This document shows positions 8,230-16,461 of a stretch of 64,000 bases of DNA, one piece after another. Source of the stretch: Balneolaceae bacterium UBA3186 (lineage in GTDB: Bacteria; Bacteroidota; Rhodothermia; Balneolales; Balneolaceae); NCBI GenBank assembly GCA_002364085.1, contig DEXK01000011.1:205863-269862 (forward strand), given 5' to 3'. Positions within the stretch are counted from its first letter, which is position 1. Every line of letters begins with the position of its first letter. The notes beneath the pieces were generated by a model. The model saw only the letters and a program-made list of their open reading frames with translations, did not search any database and was not told the origin of the DNA. The position numbers were made by a program, and so were the translations under genes.

Positions 8230-9213
8230 TTAAAAACTCCTGATGATTCCTGTTGCTTCACGAATGGGTTCCATTACTGATTCTGCTCTTTCTCTGGCCT
8301 TATTTCCACCTTCGCTAAGCACATCTTTCACATAATCCAGATCTTTTTCCAGTTCTTTACGTTTTTCACGAGCTTCACCGAAATAGTTTTCTATCATTTC
8401 AAGAAGCTCTAGCTTAGCATGACCATAGCCAAAACCTCCTGCTCTGTACTTATCCGCTATTTCATCCTGCTTTGCTTTATCCCCAAATAACTTTATCAAA
8501 GCAAATACATTGTCATTAGCCGGGTCTTTTGGTTCTTCCAATCCTTTGGAATCTGTCTCAATCGACATAACAACCTTTTTAAGAGCTTTACCTTCCGCAA
8601 ACAGAGGAATGGTGTTGTTATAGCTTTTGCTCATTTTTCGTCCATCGGTTCCGGGAACAACGGCTACTGATTTAAGGATATGATCTTCCGGTATTTTTAA
8701 TAATTCAGAATCATACGCTCTGTTCAATTTTCCTGCCAGATCTCTGGCTATTTCAATATTCTGCTTTTGATCTTCTCCAACAGGAACTACGTCAGAATGA
8801 TAAATCAGTATATCAGCGGCTTGTAAGATCGGGTAAGTAAATAAACCGATATTCGGATTCAATCCTGCAGCGATTTTATCCTTATATGAAACTCCCTTTT
8901 CCATTAAACTAACCGGACAAAGCGTACCTAAGATCCAGGCAAGTTCAGTAACCTGAGGAACATCAGACTGTGCAAAAAATGTAGCTTTCTCTGGGTCTAA
9001 ACCCAAAGCCAGATAATCTAAAGTTACGTCGATAGTATTTTGGTATAGCTGCTTTCCATCATTAAGTGAAGTCAACGAATGATAATTCGCAATAAAGTAG
9101 AAAGCTTCTCCTTCTTCTTGCATCGCTATATGTTGCCTCATTGCTCCAAAATAATTTCCAATATGGAGTTTTCCCGAAGGCTGTATTCCTGATAAAATTG
9201 TTTTTTTACTCAT
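8230..9213 (-). CDS. trpS: Tryptophanyl-tRNA synthetase
   Basis: A class Ic aminoacyl-tRNA synthetase of 327 residues. The HIGH-type motif is visible in SGIQPSGKLHIGNYFGA at residues 9-25, and the KMSKS loop as GRKMSKSYNNTI near residue 192. Its ATG overlaps the trpE stop by 4 bases (ATGA), placing it firmly inside the trp operon between trpE and trpG. By position it is under the same attenuator, so cells short of charged tRNA-Trp would make more of both the amino acid and the charging enzyme. I see no second copy in the window. Confidence 0.97.
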   Translation of the reverse strand: MSKKTILSGIQPSGKLHIGNYFGAMRQHIAMQEEGEAFYFIANYHSLTSLNDGKQLYQNTIDVTLDYLALGLDPEKATFFAQSDVPQVTELAWILGTLCPVSLMEKGVSYKDKIAAGLNPNIGLFTYPILQAADILIYHSDVVPVGEDQKQNIEIARDLAGKLNRAYDSELLKIPEDHILKSVAVVPGTDGRKMSKSYNNTIPLFAEGKALKKVVMSIETDSKGLEEPKDPANDNVFALIKLFGDKAKQDEIADKYRAGGFGYGHAKLELLEMIENYFGEAREKRKELEKDLDYVKDVLSEGGNKARERAESVMEPIREATGIIRSF

Positions 9214-10670
9214 TCTATATCTAATGCTACGCTAAGTGCCTGAACTAAAGCTCCGGCTTTGTTTTGTGTTTCTTCAAATTCTTTAGAGGGATCGCTATCT
9301 GCTACTATTCCTGCTCCGGCCTGAATATAAACTTTGTTCTTGGTAACAACCATCGTTCTTATGGCGATACAAGTATCCATATTTCCGGAGAAGTCGAAGT
9401 AGCCCACTGCTCCTGCATAAATTCCTCTTTTGGTTGGTTCTAACTCGTCGATAATCTGCATGGCTCTGATTTTGGGAGCTCCGCTTACGGTTCCTGCTGG
9501 GAAACATTGCATCAATGCGTCAACTGAAGTCTTTTCGTTTGAAATTTCTCCCACTACATCACTGACAATATGCATTACATGAGAATACCGCTCAATAACC
9601 TGATTTCGTTCCATTTTCACTGTTCCCGGCTTCGAAACTCTGGACAGATCATTTCTTCCCAGATCAACCAGCATAATGTGTTCAGCAACTTCTTTGGGAT
9701 CATTTTTTAAGTCTTCTTCCAGATCGAGGTCTTCTTGGTGAGTATTGCCTCTCGGGCGAGTTCCTGCAATTGGTAAAACTCTGACTTCTTTATCCTGAAC
9801 CCGAACCAAAACTTCCGGGGATGATCCTACGATCTGGAAATCATCAAAATCCAGAAAAAACAGGTACGGTGATGGATTTACCATTCTCAATGCACGGTAA
9901 AGCATGAATGAATCTCCACTCATATTTGCTTCAAAACGTTGTGACAATACTACCTGAAAAATATCCCCTTCGTAAATATAGTCTTTTGCTGTATTGACCA
10001 TATTTTTAAACTGATCTCTCTCAATATTACTAACAAGAGATTCGGGATCTATGGAAAACTCACGTCGTTTATAATTTCCTGACATCGCCGCACTTTCCAT
10101 CTCTTCAAGAGATATTAAAGCTGATTCATATTGCTTTTCCGGATCCGATGTTTCATCTGTAAAAACTGTTTTGATAAGAATCACCTGATGCTTCACATGA
10201 TCAAATGCATAGATCTCATCATAAAAACACCAGACTGCTTCGGGTAAATGAAGATCATCATCCGGTACGTCAGGCAGATCTTCAACTAATCTGAAGGTAT
10301 CATAAGCTGAGAACCCTACTGCTCCTCCCGTTAATCGTGGCAGTTCAGGAATTTTTGGTTCGGTGTACTTTGTCGTTTGGCTTTTTAGTTCTTCAAAATA
10401 AGGTCGTTCTATTTCTACTTTTTCAGTCTTATTTGAAAGCGAAGTAGTAGCCCCATCAAATTGCAGTGTTTGATAGGGATTTCTTCCAATAAAGGAATAT
10501 CGGGCTAGTTGCTCTCCCCCTTCAACCGATTCCAGCAAAAAAGGATTTCGTGCTCCTTCCCTGATATTCATAAACAAAGAAACCGGCGTAAGTACATCTG
10601 CTAGTAACCGCTTATAAACGGGTATCGCTGTATAATCTTTACTAAGTTTTAAAAATTGGTTCTTATTCAT
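9210..10670 (-). CDS. trpE: Anthranilate synthase component I
   Basis: It converts chorismate to anthranilate using ammonia from TrpG. I start it at the ATG giving MNKNQFLKLSKDY; the upstream GTG lies inside a repeat. The 486-residue product carries an N-terminal feedback-site segment (NPFLLESVEGGEQLARYSFI, where the LLES element binds inhibitory Trp in characterised enzymes). The chorismate-binding core includes YIYEGDIFQVVLSQRF, PIAGTRPRG, ELMLVDLGRND-type (IMLVDLGRND) and FPAGTVSGAPKIRAM. It is the first structural gene after the attenuator. Confidence 0.97.
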   Translation of the reverse strand: MNKNQFLKLSKDYTAIPVYKRLLADVLTPVSLFMNIREGARNPFLLESVEGGEQLARYSFIGRNPYQTLQFDGATTSLSNKTEKVEIERPYFEELKSQTTKYTEPKIPELPRLTGGAVGFSAYDTFRLVEDLPDVPDDDLHLPEAVWCFYDEIYAFDHVKHQVILIKTVFTDETSDPEKQYESALISLEEMESAAMSGNYKRREFSIDPESLVSNIERDQFKNMVNTAKDYIYEGDIFQVVLSQRFEANMSGDSFMLYRALRMVNPSPYLFFLDFDDFQIVGSSPEVLVRVQDKEVRVLPIAGTRPRGNTHQEDLDLEEDLKNDPKEVAEHIMLVDLGRNDLSRVSKPGTVKMERNQVIERYSHVMHIVSDVVGEISNEKTSVDALMQCFPAGTVSGAPKIRAMQIIDELEPTKRGIYAGAVGYFDFSGNMDTCIAIRTMVVTKNKVYIQAGAGIVADSDPSKEFEETQNKAGALVQALSVALDIE

Positions 10671-10682
10671 GTATTTATTGAA

Positions 10683-10732
10683 GCCACGAAAACTCAAAAA
10701 CACTAAAATATGTGCATTCGTGCTTTTGTGGC
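10683..10732. repeat. CACGAA-type inverted repeat between attenuator and trpE
   Basis: The sequence begins GCCACGAAAACTCAAAAACAC and ends TTCGTGCTTTTGTGGC, an imperfect inverted repeat with GCCAC/GTGGC ends. It matches in style the widespread intergenic repeat built from CCACGAA and CACTAA units. It lies between the trp attenuator terminator and the trpE start, so it is part of the 5' untranslated region of the full-length mRNA. Confidence 0.55.
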
Positions 10733-10745
10733 AAAACTAAAGGTC

Positions 10746-10780
10746 AAAAAAAAACCCACTCTTCCATAGGAACAGTGGGT
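10746..10780 (-). terminator. Intrinsic terminator of the trp attenuator
   Basis: On the minus strand ACCCACT pairs with AGTGGGT. An inner TTCC-TAT-GGAA stem is stacked beyond one G-G mismatch, and a run of nine T follows immediately. The hairpin ends about 75 bases before the trpE ATG and begins 26 bases after the leader-peptide stop codon, so it can only function as an attenuator within the leader. Confidence 0.9.
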
Positions 10781-10848
10781 GTATGTAATTTCTTAGTTAA
10801 AAATCTTTATGCAACAATCCCACTGCTTATGTAAGCGTTGGGCCACCA
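10746..10848 (-). promoter_or_regulatory. Ribosome-mediated trp attenuator (alternative hairpins 1:2, 2:3, 3:4)
   Basis: Four pairing segments can be read on the minus strand. Segment 1 is CCCAacGCTT (10842-10833), directly after the Trp codons. Segment 2 is AAGCAGTGGG (10828-10819). Segment 3 is ACCCACTG (10780-10773) and segment 4 AGTGGGT (10760-10754). Segment 2 pairs with 1 (CCCA/TGGG plus GCTT/AAGC) or with 3 (CAGTGGG/CCCACTG); segment 3 pairs with 4 as the terminator. A ribosome stalled at the Trp codons would mask segment 1, free segment 2 to trap segment 3, and allow readthrough. Pairing is seen directly; the switching logic follows the known enterobacterial model. Confidence 0.88.
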
Positions 10849-10878
10849 CCAAGTGTTGTGTAGTTGCTTTTTTAACAT
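10807..10878 (-). CDS. trpL: trp operon leader peptide with three consecutive Trp codons
   Basis: A 23-codon reading frame from ATG at 10878 to TAA at 10807 encodes MLKKQLHNTWWWPNAYISSG and three more residues. The TGG-TGG-TGG triplet (10851-10843) immediately precedes segment 1 of the attenuator, exactly where stalling must occur. It is too short for ordinary gene finders. The peptide itself is expected to have no function; its translation senses tRNA-Trp charging. Confidence 0.9.
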   Translation of the reverse strand: MLKKQLHNTWWWPNAYISSGIVA

Positions 10879-10885
10879 GGCAGAA

Positions 10886-10914
10886 AATATAGCAGGGTCA
10901 GTATTTAATAGCAA
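10886..10914 (-). promoter_or_regulatory. Candidate trp operon promoter
   Basis: On the minus strand TTGCTA (10914-10909) and TATATT (10891-10886) are separated by 17 bases, a plausible housekeeping promoter. The TTG plus TATATTTT arrangement also roughly fits the Bacteroidota pattern. Transcription would then begin within a few bases of the trpL ATG, implying a leaderless or nearly leaderless leader-peptide mRNA. An upstream start is not excluded. Confidence 0.35.
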
Positions 10915-11051
10915 CGATAAATCAAAGAAATAAACTTTCAATATTTAAGTTGCTATCTAAACTTTGAATTCCTAATATTTAGCCGAACCAAAAAAACATC
11001 GCCTATTTAGCATCGTTACAATTACTATTCACTCAATTAAACGCGATTTTT

Positions 11052-11882
11052 TTGTCTTATAAATTCTATTCCTTGGTTCTTTTTACAACGATTTGGGTTT
11101 TGGCTTTTGCTTCTTGCGATGATACGCTCGCTCCCAAAGATTTTGATGAACAACAACCATATGTACAAAATCTGGTAGTTTCTCCTTCTGAGATTACTTT
11201 TGACCCTGAAACAGATGGACAAAAAGACACTACTCTCAACTTAAATATTACTGTAAACGGTTTTAATTTCGGAGTAGATTCAGTTCCCTATTATTCCGTT
11301 TTTGTCGGAAATGAAGATTTCCCTTCAATACAGGAGAAATTCCCTGTCAATTTCAGCCCGATTACTACTTTTCAGACAAGTATTCCCATCGTTACAAATA
11401 CTATTGATTTTGAGACCTATACATTATTGATAACACCTTCCCTTTCGGGAAACAATCAAAACTTTGCTCAGGCAATTATAACTCAGACCGGAGTCCCTAT
11501 TAATGCTCCTGAGATATTAGAAGTGAATAATCCGGCAGAGGTTGAAATACCAAATGATGATTCTCAAGTAAGAGTGAGATTCACTGCAAAAGTAATTGAT
11601 CAGGATGGTCAGAATAATATTGACAGGGTTTTTATTGAGTTTGTAAATGAAGATGGTTCGGTATTAATTCCAGACCCTAACATTCTATATGACGATGGAA
11701 TTAATACATCTAATACAGAAAGAGGAGATTTAGTAGCAAATGATTCGGTTTATACTATTCAGTTCTTTATTAACTCCTCAAACACCCCAACTAATAGAAT
11801 AGTAAACTACTTTGCTATCGATAAATCAGGCCTCAGAAGCGATACCCTAAAGCTACCATTTAACCTTGTAGATAATGAATAA
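11052..11882 (+). CDS. Lipoprotein with Ig-like fold segment
   Basis: A 276-residue exported lipoprotein. The only reasonable start is TTG at 11052: no ATG occurs upstream in frame, and the product opens with a hydrophobic signal ending in the lipobox FASC (Cys22). The middle has beta-strand-rich sequence. The last 100 residues (VRVRFTAKVIDQDGQNNIDRV, then a DDG...GDLVANDSVY stretch) resemble the Ig-like modules of cell-surface proteins in this phylum. It overlaps the next gene by 8 bases and heads a run of four genes for exported proteins. No specific function recognised. Confidence 0.7.
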   Translation: MSYKFYSLVLFTTIWVLAFASCDDTLAPKDFDEQQPYVQNLVVSPSEITFDPETDGQKDTTLNLNITVNGFNFGVDSVPYYSVFVGNEDFPSIQEKFPVNFSPITTFQTSIPIVTNTIDFETYTLLITPSLSGNNQNFAQAIITQTGVPINAPEILEVNNPAEVEIPNDDSQVRVRFTAKVIDQDGQNNIDRVFIEFVNEDGSVLIPDPNILYDDGINTSNTERGDLVANDSVYTIQFFINSSNTPTNRIVNYFAIDKSGLRSDTLKLPFNLVDNE

Positions 11883-13473
11883 GATTTCAACTACAATTTT
11901 GGCAATTTTATTTATCTGCATTGAGGCAAATGCTCAAGCTGTATACCCGGTTACATCAACTTTCAATAGTATCCGACAAAATGGTGTATCCAATATTCTT
12001 GGAGCCGGTGACACTTTATGGATCAGCCCTTCTTTAAACTTTAACGTTGAAAATAGTATTGACTGGTTTCAGCCTTCAGGTATTGACAGCATTACAAACG
12101 GTGAAGGAAGAATATTTTCGATGGATATATCAAGTTCTAGCATAGCAGTTGGTTTAGGATTCAGTATTGAACTGGACGGAGAATCTATTCCGTCAGGATT
12201 TGGATTCTATATTTCAGATGACAATGGAATCAACTGGTTGTTTAAAGATTTCCCTTTAGATGATAATCCTCCGGACAATTGTGATGATGAAGCTATTCCT
12301 TATACCGGGGAATGTGATATAGAATACAACTATGGAGGTACTTCATATTTCAGAATAAGAAACACAGTACGCCAACAATCTCCACCATTCGATATTCAGA
12401 TTCAAGATAATTATATTTTTACTGCTGCTTTTGGATCAGGTTTACTCAGAAGTAGTAATTCCGGCAACTCTTGGGAAAAAGTAATTCTTCCCCCATCAAA
12501 CGTATCTATATTAACTCCTGAACAAGATTATTTTTGGACTTCAAATTATAACGGGCAAACTATAAACAGGTTTGATGTTCGATCAGATTTAAACTTACGC
12601 GGTTTTGGTCTGCATATAGATTCTAACAATCAAGTCTGGTATGGTTCAGCCAATGGAATAAATATTTCTCCCGACGCACTATCTGCTCCAACAGACAGTA
12701 TTTCCTGGAAGCACATAAACTTCAATAATAGCAGCAATGGCTTATTAGGTGACTGGGTTATTGAAATTGAAGAAGACCCGACTACAAATACCATTTGGAT
12801 GACAAACTGGGTTATTGATGGTCAAAGAGGAGAAAGATTCGGAATCGTTTCTACTTCAGATAATGGTGAGACTTTCAGACAACATCTTATTGGCGAAAAA
12901 ATTAACAGTATTGGTTTTAAAGACGGAGCAATTTTTGCAGCAGGAGAAAATGGACTGTTTATTTCTACAAACGGAGGAAACAGCTGGAGTAAATTCCCTC
13001 AAATCAGAAGTGCCAATACTTTTCTAAAAGAAAGTGCTGAATTCCTTTCTGTGAGCTCAACTACAGATAGAGTTTGGGTTGGTTCTGATGACGGACTTGC
13101 TTCAACAGATGATCTTGGCCAAACTTGGGAAATTACAAGAGTTAATTTTCCACTCAGCGGAGGAAATGCTTTTGATCCTGATGCAAAAACTGTTCAAACA
13201 TATGCTTATCCAAATCCCTTCTCTCCTGCTCTGCATGATATTGTTAGAATTAAATACGAGTTAAATGAAAGCGGAACGGTTAAAATCAGAATATTTGATT
13301 TTGGAATGAACCAAGTGCGGGAAATCGAAAACGATACGTATTCAGCAGGAACCTATGAAGCCGTTTGGGATGGAATTGATGACTATGGTCGTAAAGTTGC
13401 AAACGCTCCTTATATATACGTAATCGAAATGCCCGACAGAACTATTGACGGTAAAATTTTGGTGGTAGAGTAA
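11875..13473 (+). CDS. Secreted propeller-like protein with FlgD-like C-terminal domain
   Basis: A 532-residue protein with an N-terminal signal peptide (cut after IEANAQA). The body holds repeated SxDNGxxW/SxNxGxSW motifs (SDDNGINWLF, SSNSGNSWEK, TSDNGETFR, STNGGNSWSK, TDDLGQTWE). These are typical of BNR/sialidase-like beta-propeller blades. The last 90 residues contain AYPNPFSP and a FlgD-Ig-like sequence ending AWxGxDDxGRxVAxxxYxY-type, common at the C-terminus of secreted proteins in this group and likely a type IX sorting signal. Two PorV/PorQ-family genes follow directly. Confidence 0.75.
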   Translation: MNKISTTILAILFICIEANAQAVYPVTSTFNSIRQNGVSNILGAGDTLWISPSLNFNVENSIDWFQPSGIDSITNGEGRIFSMDISSSSIAVGLGFSIELDGESIPSGFGFYISDDNGINWLFKDFPLDDNPPDNCDDEAIPYTGECDIEYNYGGTSYFRIRNTVRQQSPPFDIQIQDNYIFTAAFGSGLLRSSNSGNSWEKVILPPSNVSILTPEQDYFWTSNYNGQTINRFDVRSDLNLRGFGLHIDSNNQVWYGSANGINISPDALSAPTDSISWKHINFNNSSNGLLGDWVIEIEEDPTTNTIWMTNWVIDGQRGERFGIVSTSDNGETFRQHLIGEKINSIGFKDGAIFAAGENGLFISTNGGNSWSKFPQIRSANTFLKESAEFLSVSSTTDRVWVGSDDGLASTDDLGQTWEITRVNFPLSGGNAFDPDAKTVQTYAYPNPFSPALHDIVRIKYELNESGTVKIRIFDFGMNQVREIENDTYSAGTYEAVWDGIDDYGRKVANAPYIYVIEMPDRTIDGKILVVE

Positions 13474-13474
13474 T

Positions 13475-14500
13475 ATGAGAATAGTTTCTTTTATAGCCTT
13501 CATTTTTATTACTTCAACATCTGTACTATCACAATCAGGTGGTTTTTCAGGAGCAGCACAACGTGTTGGTTATGGTGCTGAAGCTCTAGGTATGAGCAAT
13601 GCAATGACTGCCGTTAACTCTCAGGGATCTTATGCTCAGTATAATCCGGCTCATTCTGCCTTTTTTATTGATCATATTCCATTAAACCTGAACGTATCCT
13701 CACTTTCTTTTGACAGAATTCATCAAACATTTGGAGCCGTATTTCAGTTACCCCCCTCAGCCGGTGTAACAGTTAGTTTATTGAGGTCAGGTGTCTCCGA
13801 TATTGATGGCAGATCTGTAAGTGGGTATCCAAATGGTACTTTTGATGCATCCGAATATCAGCTTTTTACTGCATTTGGGTTAAGGTTAAGCGACAAAATG
13901 AATATTGGAGCCGGTTTTAAATTGAATTATGCTAAATATCATGACGATCTTGATGCAGCTACTAGTGTTGGCATTGATCTGGGATTACTTTATAAGATCA
14001 CATCAGATCTGAATTTCGGTTTTGCAATGCAGGATCTCTTTGCTGAATACCGATGGGATTCTGCTGATCTGTATAATCAAAATGAATCCCGGAATGTGAT
14101 CAATAAATTTCCGGCCAGATTTAAATGGGGATTAGCTTATCAAAAAGAAAACTATACTCTTTCAGCTGATTATGAAATTCAGGCACTTTCATCAGAAATA
14201 ACAGAAGAAGAGATATTCATCTCAAATGGACGGTCAGCTTTGATCACTACTACATCAGAATTGAAAACCAATGTAAAGCAGTTCAGATTGGGAGGTTCCT
14301 GGAATCTTCACGAACGGTTTACACTAAGAGGCGGATATAATTTACCTGATCTTACTGACAGCGATAGTTGGGGAGCAAGTAGCGGTTTTTCGCTTTATCT
14401 TCCTTTTGATAAATTTTCACCATCAGTTGGTTATGCTTTCGTTCTTGAACCCAATAGAATATCTAATATGCACGTATTTTCAATCAGCTTAAAACTATGA
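13475..14500 (+). CDS. PorV/PorQ-family outer membrane beta-barrel protein (first copy)
   Basis: 341 residues with a signal peptide ending LSQSGG. The mature start AQRVGYGAEALGMSNAMTAV and the YNPA motif near residue 56 are characteristic of the PorV/PorQ (UPF0164-like) family of 14-strand barrels. In type IX secretion, PorV shuttles cargo from the translocon to the attachment complex. The gene begins 1 base after the propeller gene stop and overlaps the next barrel by 4 bases, so it is probably a dedicated partner of the upstream secreted protein. The exact type IX role is inferred. Confidence 0.75.
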   Translation: MRIVSFIAFIFITSTSVLSQSGGFSGAAQRVGYGAEALGMSNAMTAVNSQGSYAQYNPAHSAFFIDHIPLNLNVSSLSFDRIHQTFGAVFQLPPSAGVTVSLLRSGVSDIDGRSVSGYPNGTFDASEYQLFTAFGLRLSDKMNIGAGFKLNYAKYHDDLDAATSVGIDLGLLYKITSDLNFGFAMQDLFAEYRWDSADLYNQNESRNVINKFPARFKWGLAYQKENYTLSADYEIQALSSEITEEEIFISNGRSALITTTSELKTNVKQFRLGGSWNLHERFTLRGGYNLPDLTDSDSWGASSGFSLYLPFDKFSPSVGYAFVLEPNRISNMHVFSISLKL

Positions 14501-15441
14501 GATTTTTTTTCTTTCTTTCATTTCTGTTTTTAAGTACCGGTATCTATGCTCAGGATAGCAGCACTGGTTTTCCAATGCTTGAAAGCGCTCCAACTCCTTC
14601 CGGTTTAGCTATCAACGATGCAGGCGTGGCCGTTCCGATGGGATCGGCTTCTTTATATCTTAATCCCGCTCTACTGGTTCTTAATCCTGCTTCTTCCATA
14701 GATCTTGGTTATTCCAGCTGGATCGAAGATTCTAATTACTTATTTGGAGGAGCTAATTTCTTAAATGGAAATCGTTCTTTTACTTTAGGAATATACAGTT
14801 CTAAGAGTGGAGGATTTGAGCAAAGAAATAACCCCGGCGGTTCGAATGGTGAATTTTCAATTTCTCACCTTTCTCTAAGTGCTGGCTTAGCATACAAATT
14901 CAATCTGTTATCACTTGGGGTCTCAGGTCAGTTTTTGAATGAAGAAAACGCTCAATACCAATCATCCGGGTATGCGTTCAATTTTGGAGCTGCTGCAACT
15001 TTCATTGATTCAAGATTAAAAACAGGGATTTCAATACTTAATATTGGTAAGCTGGACGACCTTAATAATCAACCTACTGAACTGCCTGAATTATTAAGAG
15101 CTGGAGTTTCATTTAAAGTTTTAGAATTTGCTCATCCAAAAAATCCTGACTTGCCATTTCTTGTTAACATCGCCACCGACTATGTAAAACCATTGAATGC
15201 CAGAGAATCTTTGGGTACAGGTGAACAAGAAAATGACAGCTATTTTAATATTGGTCTCTTTTTAACTGTTGCAGAGGTTCTTGAAGTATCAGGAGGTTAT
15301 AAAACCGGTGAAAACACCGTTAAACCCTTCTCTTTTGGTGTTGGCTTTATTACTGAATTAGTTACTGTTAACTACGCACTAGTGCCTTATGAAACAGGTT
15401 TTGGCACTCTGCATTCCATTGGCTTGCAATATAAATTCTAA
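14497..15441 (+). CDS. PorV/PorQ-family outer membrane beta-barrel protein (second copy)
   Basis: 314 residues, signal peptide ending GIYAQ. The segment SGLAINDAGVAVPMGSASLY followed by LNPALL matches the conserved start of PorV/PorQ-family barrels. The C-terminus alternates hydrophobic and polar residues and ends LQYKF, a typical terminal strand. It overlaps the previous gene by 4 bases (ATGA). It diverges clearly from the first copy, so the pair does not look like a recent duplication. Confidence 0.72.
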   Translation: MRFFFFLSFLFLSTGIYAQDSSTGFPMLESAPTPSGLAINDAGVAVPMGSASLYLNPALLVLNPASSIDLGYSSWIEDSNYLFGGANFLNGNRSFTLGIYSSKSGGFEQRNNPGGSNGEFSISHLSLSAGLAYKFNLLSLGVSGQFLNEENAQYQSSGYAFNFGAAATFIDSRLKTGISILNIGKLDDLNNQPTELPELLRAGVSFKVLEFAHPKNPDLPFLVNIATDYVKPLNARESLGTGEQENDSYFNIGLFLTVAEVLEVSGGYKTGENTVKPFSFGVGFITELVTVNYALVPYETGFGTLHSIGLQYKF

Positions 15442-15453
15442 AATCTCTTCTAT

Positions 15454-16461
15454 ATGAAGAATCAGTCACTAAGTGATATTTATTCGTCTTTAGGGATTAT
15501 GAATGCTACAGTGTATGTAGTACCTAAAATAAGAGCCGACTTTCCTGCTTCCGATTACCTCTACTTACTTTACGAGCAGTTAATTAAGGATGACAAATAC
15601 CATATTAAAAGCCTTTCCATATTTGGACATTTCAGATTTGTTTTAAGTTTATTTTTTCAACAAAAATGTCTACTTCACTACCATTGGGTTGAATTTCAGG
15701 GTATTAAGTCATTTTTAGGGATGCTATATAAACTTCCATGTATCTATTTATTCAATTTGTTAGGTGGAAAAATTGTTTGGACAGTTCATAATCTGGAACC
15801 TCATGGAGGGAAATTTTTAAAAACACATCTTCGAATCCATAAATGGATGGGTAAAATTTCTGATGTAGTCCTTGCTCATTCTGAAACAGCTGCCGAATTG
15901 GTAATCTCTAAATTTGATATCGATAAAGAGAAAGTAAAAATTGTACCCCATCCAAAATTCCCTGCTGCTTTTATAAATAGAGAGCAATCTGTGAATTTTC
16001 TTAACTCAACTTTCCATTGGAATATAAATCCAGCTCGTCCAATTGCTCTTATAATGGGAAATATTGCCGAGTACAAAAAAGTAGACCATCTTTTAGAATT
16101 AGTAGAGAAATATGATCTAGATCTTCAAGTAATTGTAGCAGGTTCAGTTAAAAAAGGAGATGAAAAAATGGCAACAAGAGTTGAGAAATTAGCATCTTCA
16201 AATCCTGACTACTATTTGAACGCACAATTTATCGAAGAAGAGCATATCCCCTATTTTTTTGGAGCCTCTGACTTTTGCTTATTTAACTTTGATAAGATTC
16301 TTACTTCGGGTTCAGTAGAAATGGCTTTGAGTTACAAAAAAGATGTTATCGCACCCAGAATTAGCTCCCTCAAAGAACTTGACCAAGCTTTCCTTTTTTC
16401 GAATAAGAAAGAATTAGTAACACTAATCCGCTCGTCAATCTTTACCTTCTATAATGAGTAA
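15454..16461 (+). CDS. Glycosyltransferase, GT-B fold
   Basis: 335 residues with an N-terminal domain containing WTVHNLEPHGG near residue 109 and VLAHSETAAELV near 137, followed by the linker VKIVPHPKF and a C-terminal nucleotide-sugar domain (ALIMGNIAEYKKVDHLLEL, then ILTSGSVEMALSYKKDVIAP). This resembles GT4/GumK-like surface-sugar glycosyltransferases. The C-terminal acceptor-side Glu is replaced by the SGSVEMAL segment, as in that subgroup. An alternative start is the Met at codon 16. It overlaps the flippase gene by 8 bases. The sugar substrate cannot be read. Confidence 0.7.
   Translation: MKNQSLSDIYSSLGIMNATVYVVPKIRADFPASDYLYLLYEQLIKDDKYHIKSLSIFGHFRFVLSLFFQQKCLLHYHWVEFQGIKSFLGMLYKLPCIYLFNLLGGKIVWTVHNLEPHGGKFLKTHLRIHKWMGKISDVVLAHSETAAELVISKFDIDKEKVKIVPHPKFPAAFINREQSVNFLNSTFHWNINPARPIALIMGNIAEYKKVDHLLELVEKYDLDLQVIVAGSVKKGDEKMATRVEKLASSNPDYYLNAQFIEEEHIPYFFGASDFCLFNFDKILTSGSVEMALSYKKDVIAPRISSLKELDQAFLFSNKKELVTLIRSSIFTFYNE

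Noticed and set aside
11037..11222. 61-codon minus-strand frame upstream of the trp leader
   Set aside because: It overlaps the start of the lipoprotein gene whose signal peptide and lipobox are convincing, and its own sequence is basic and featureless.
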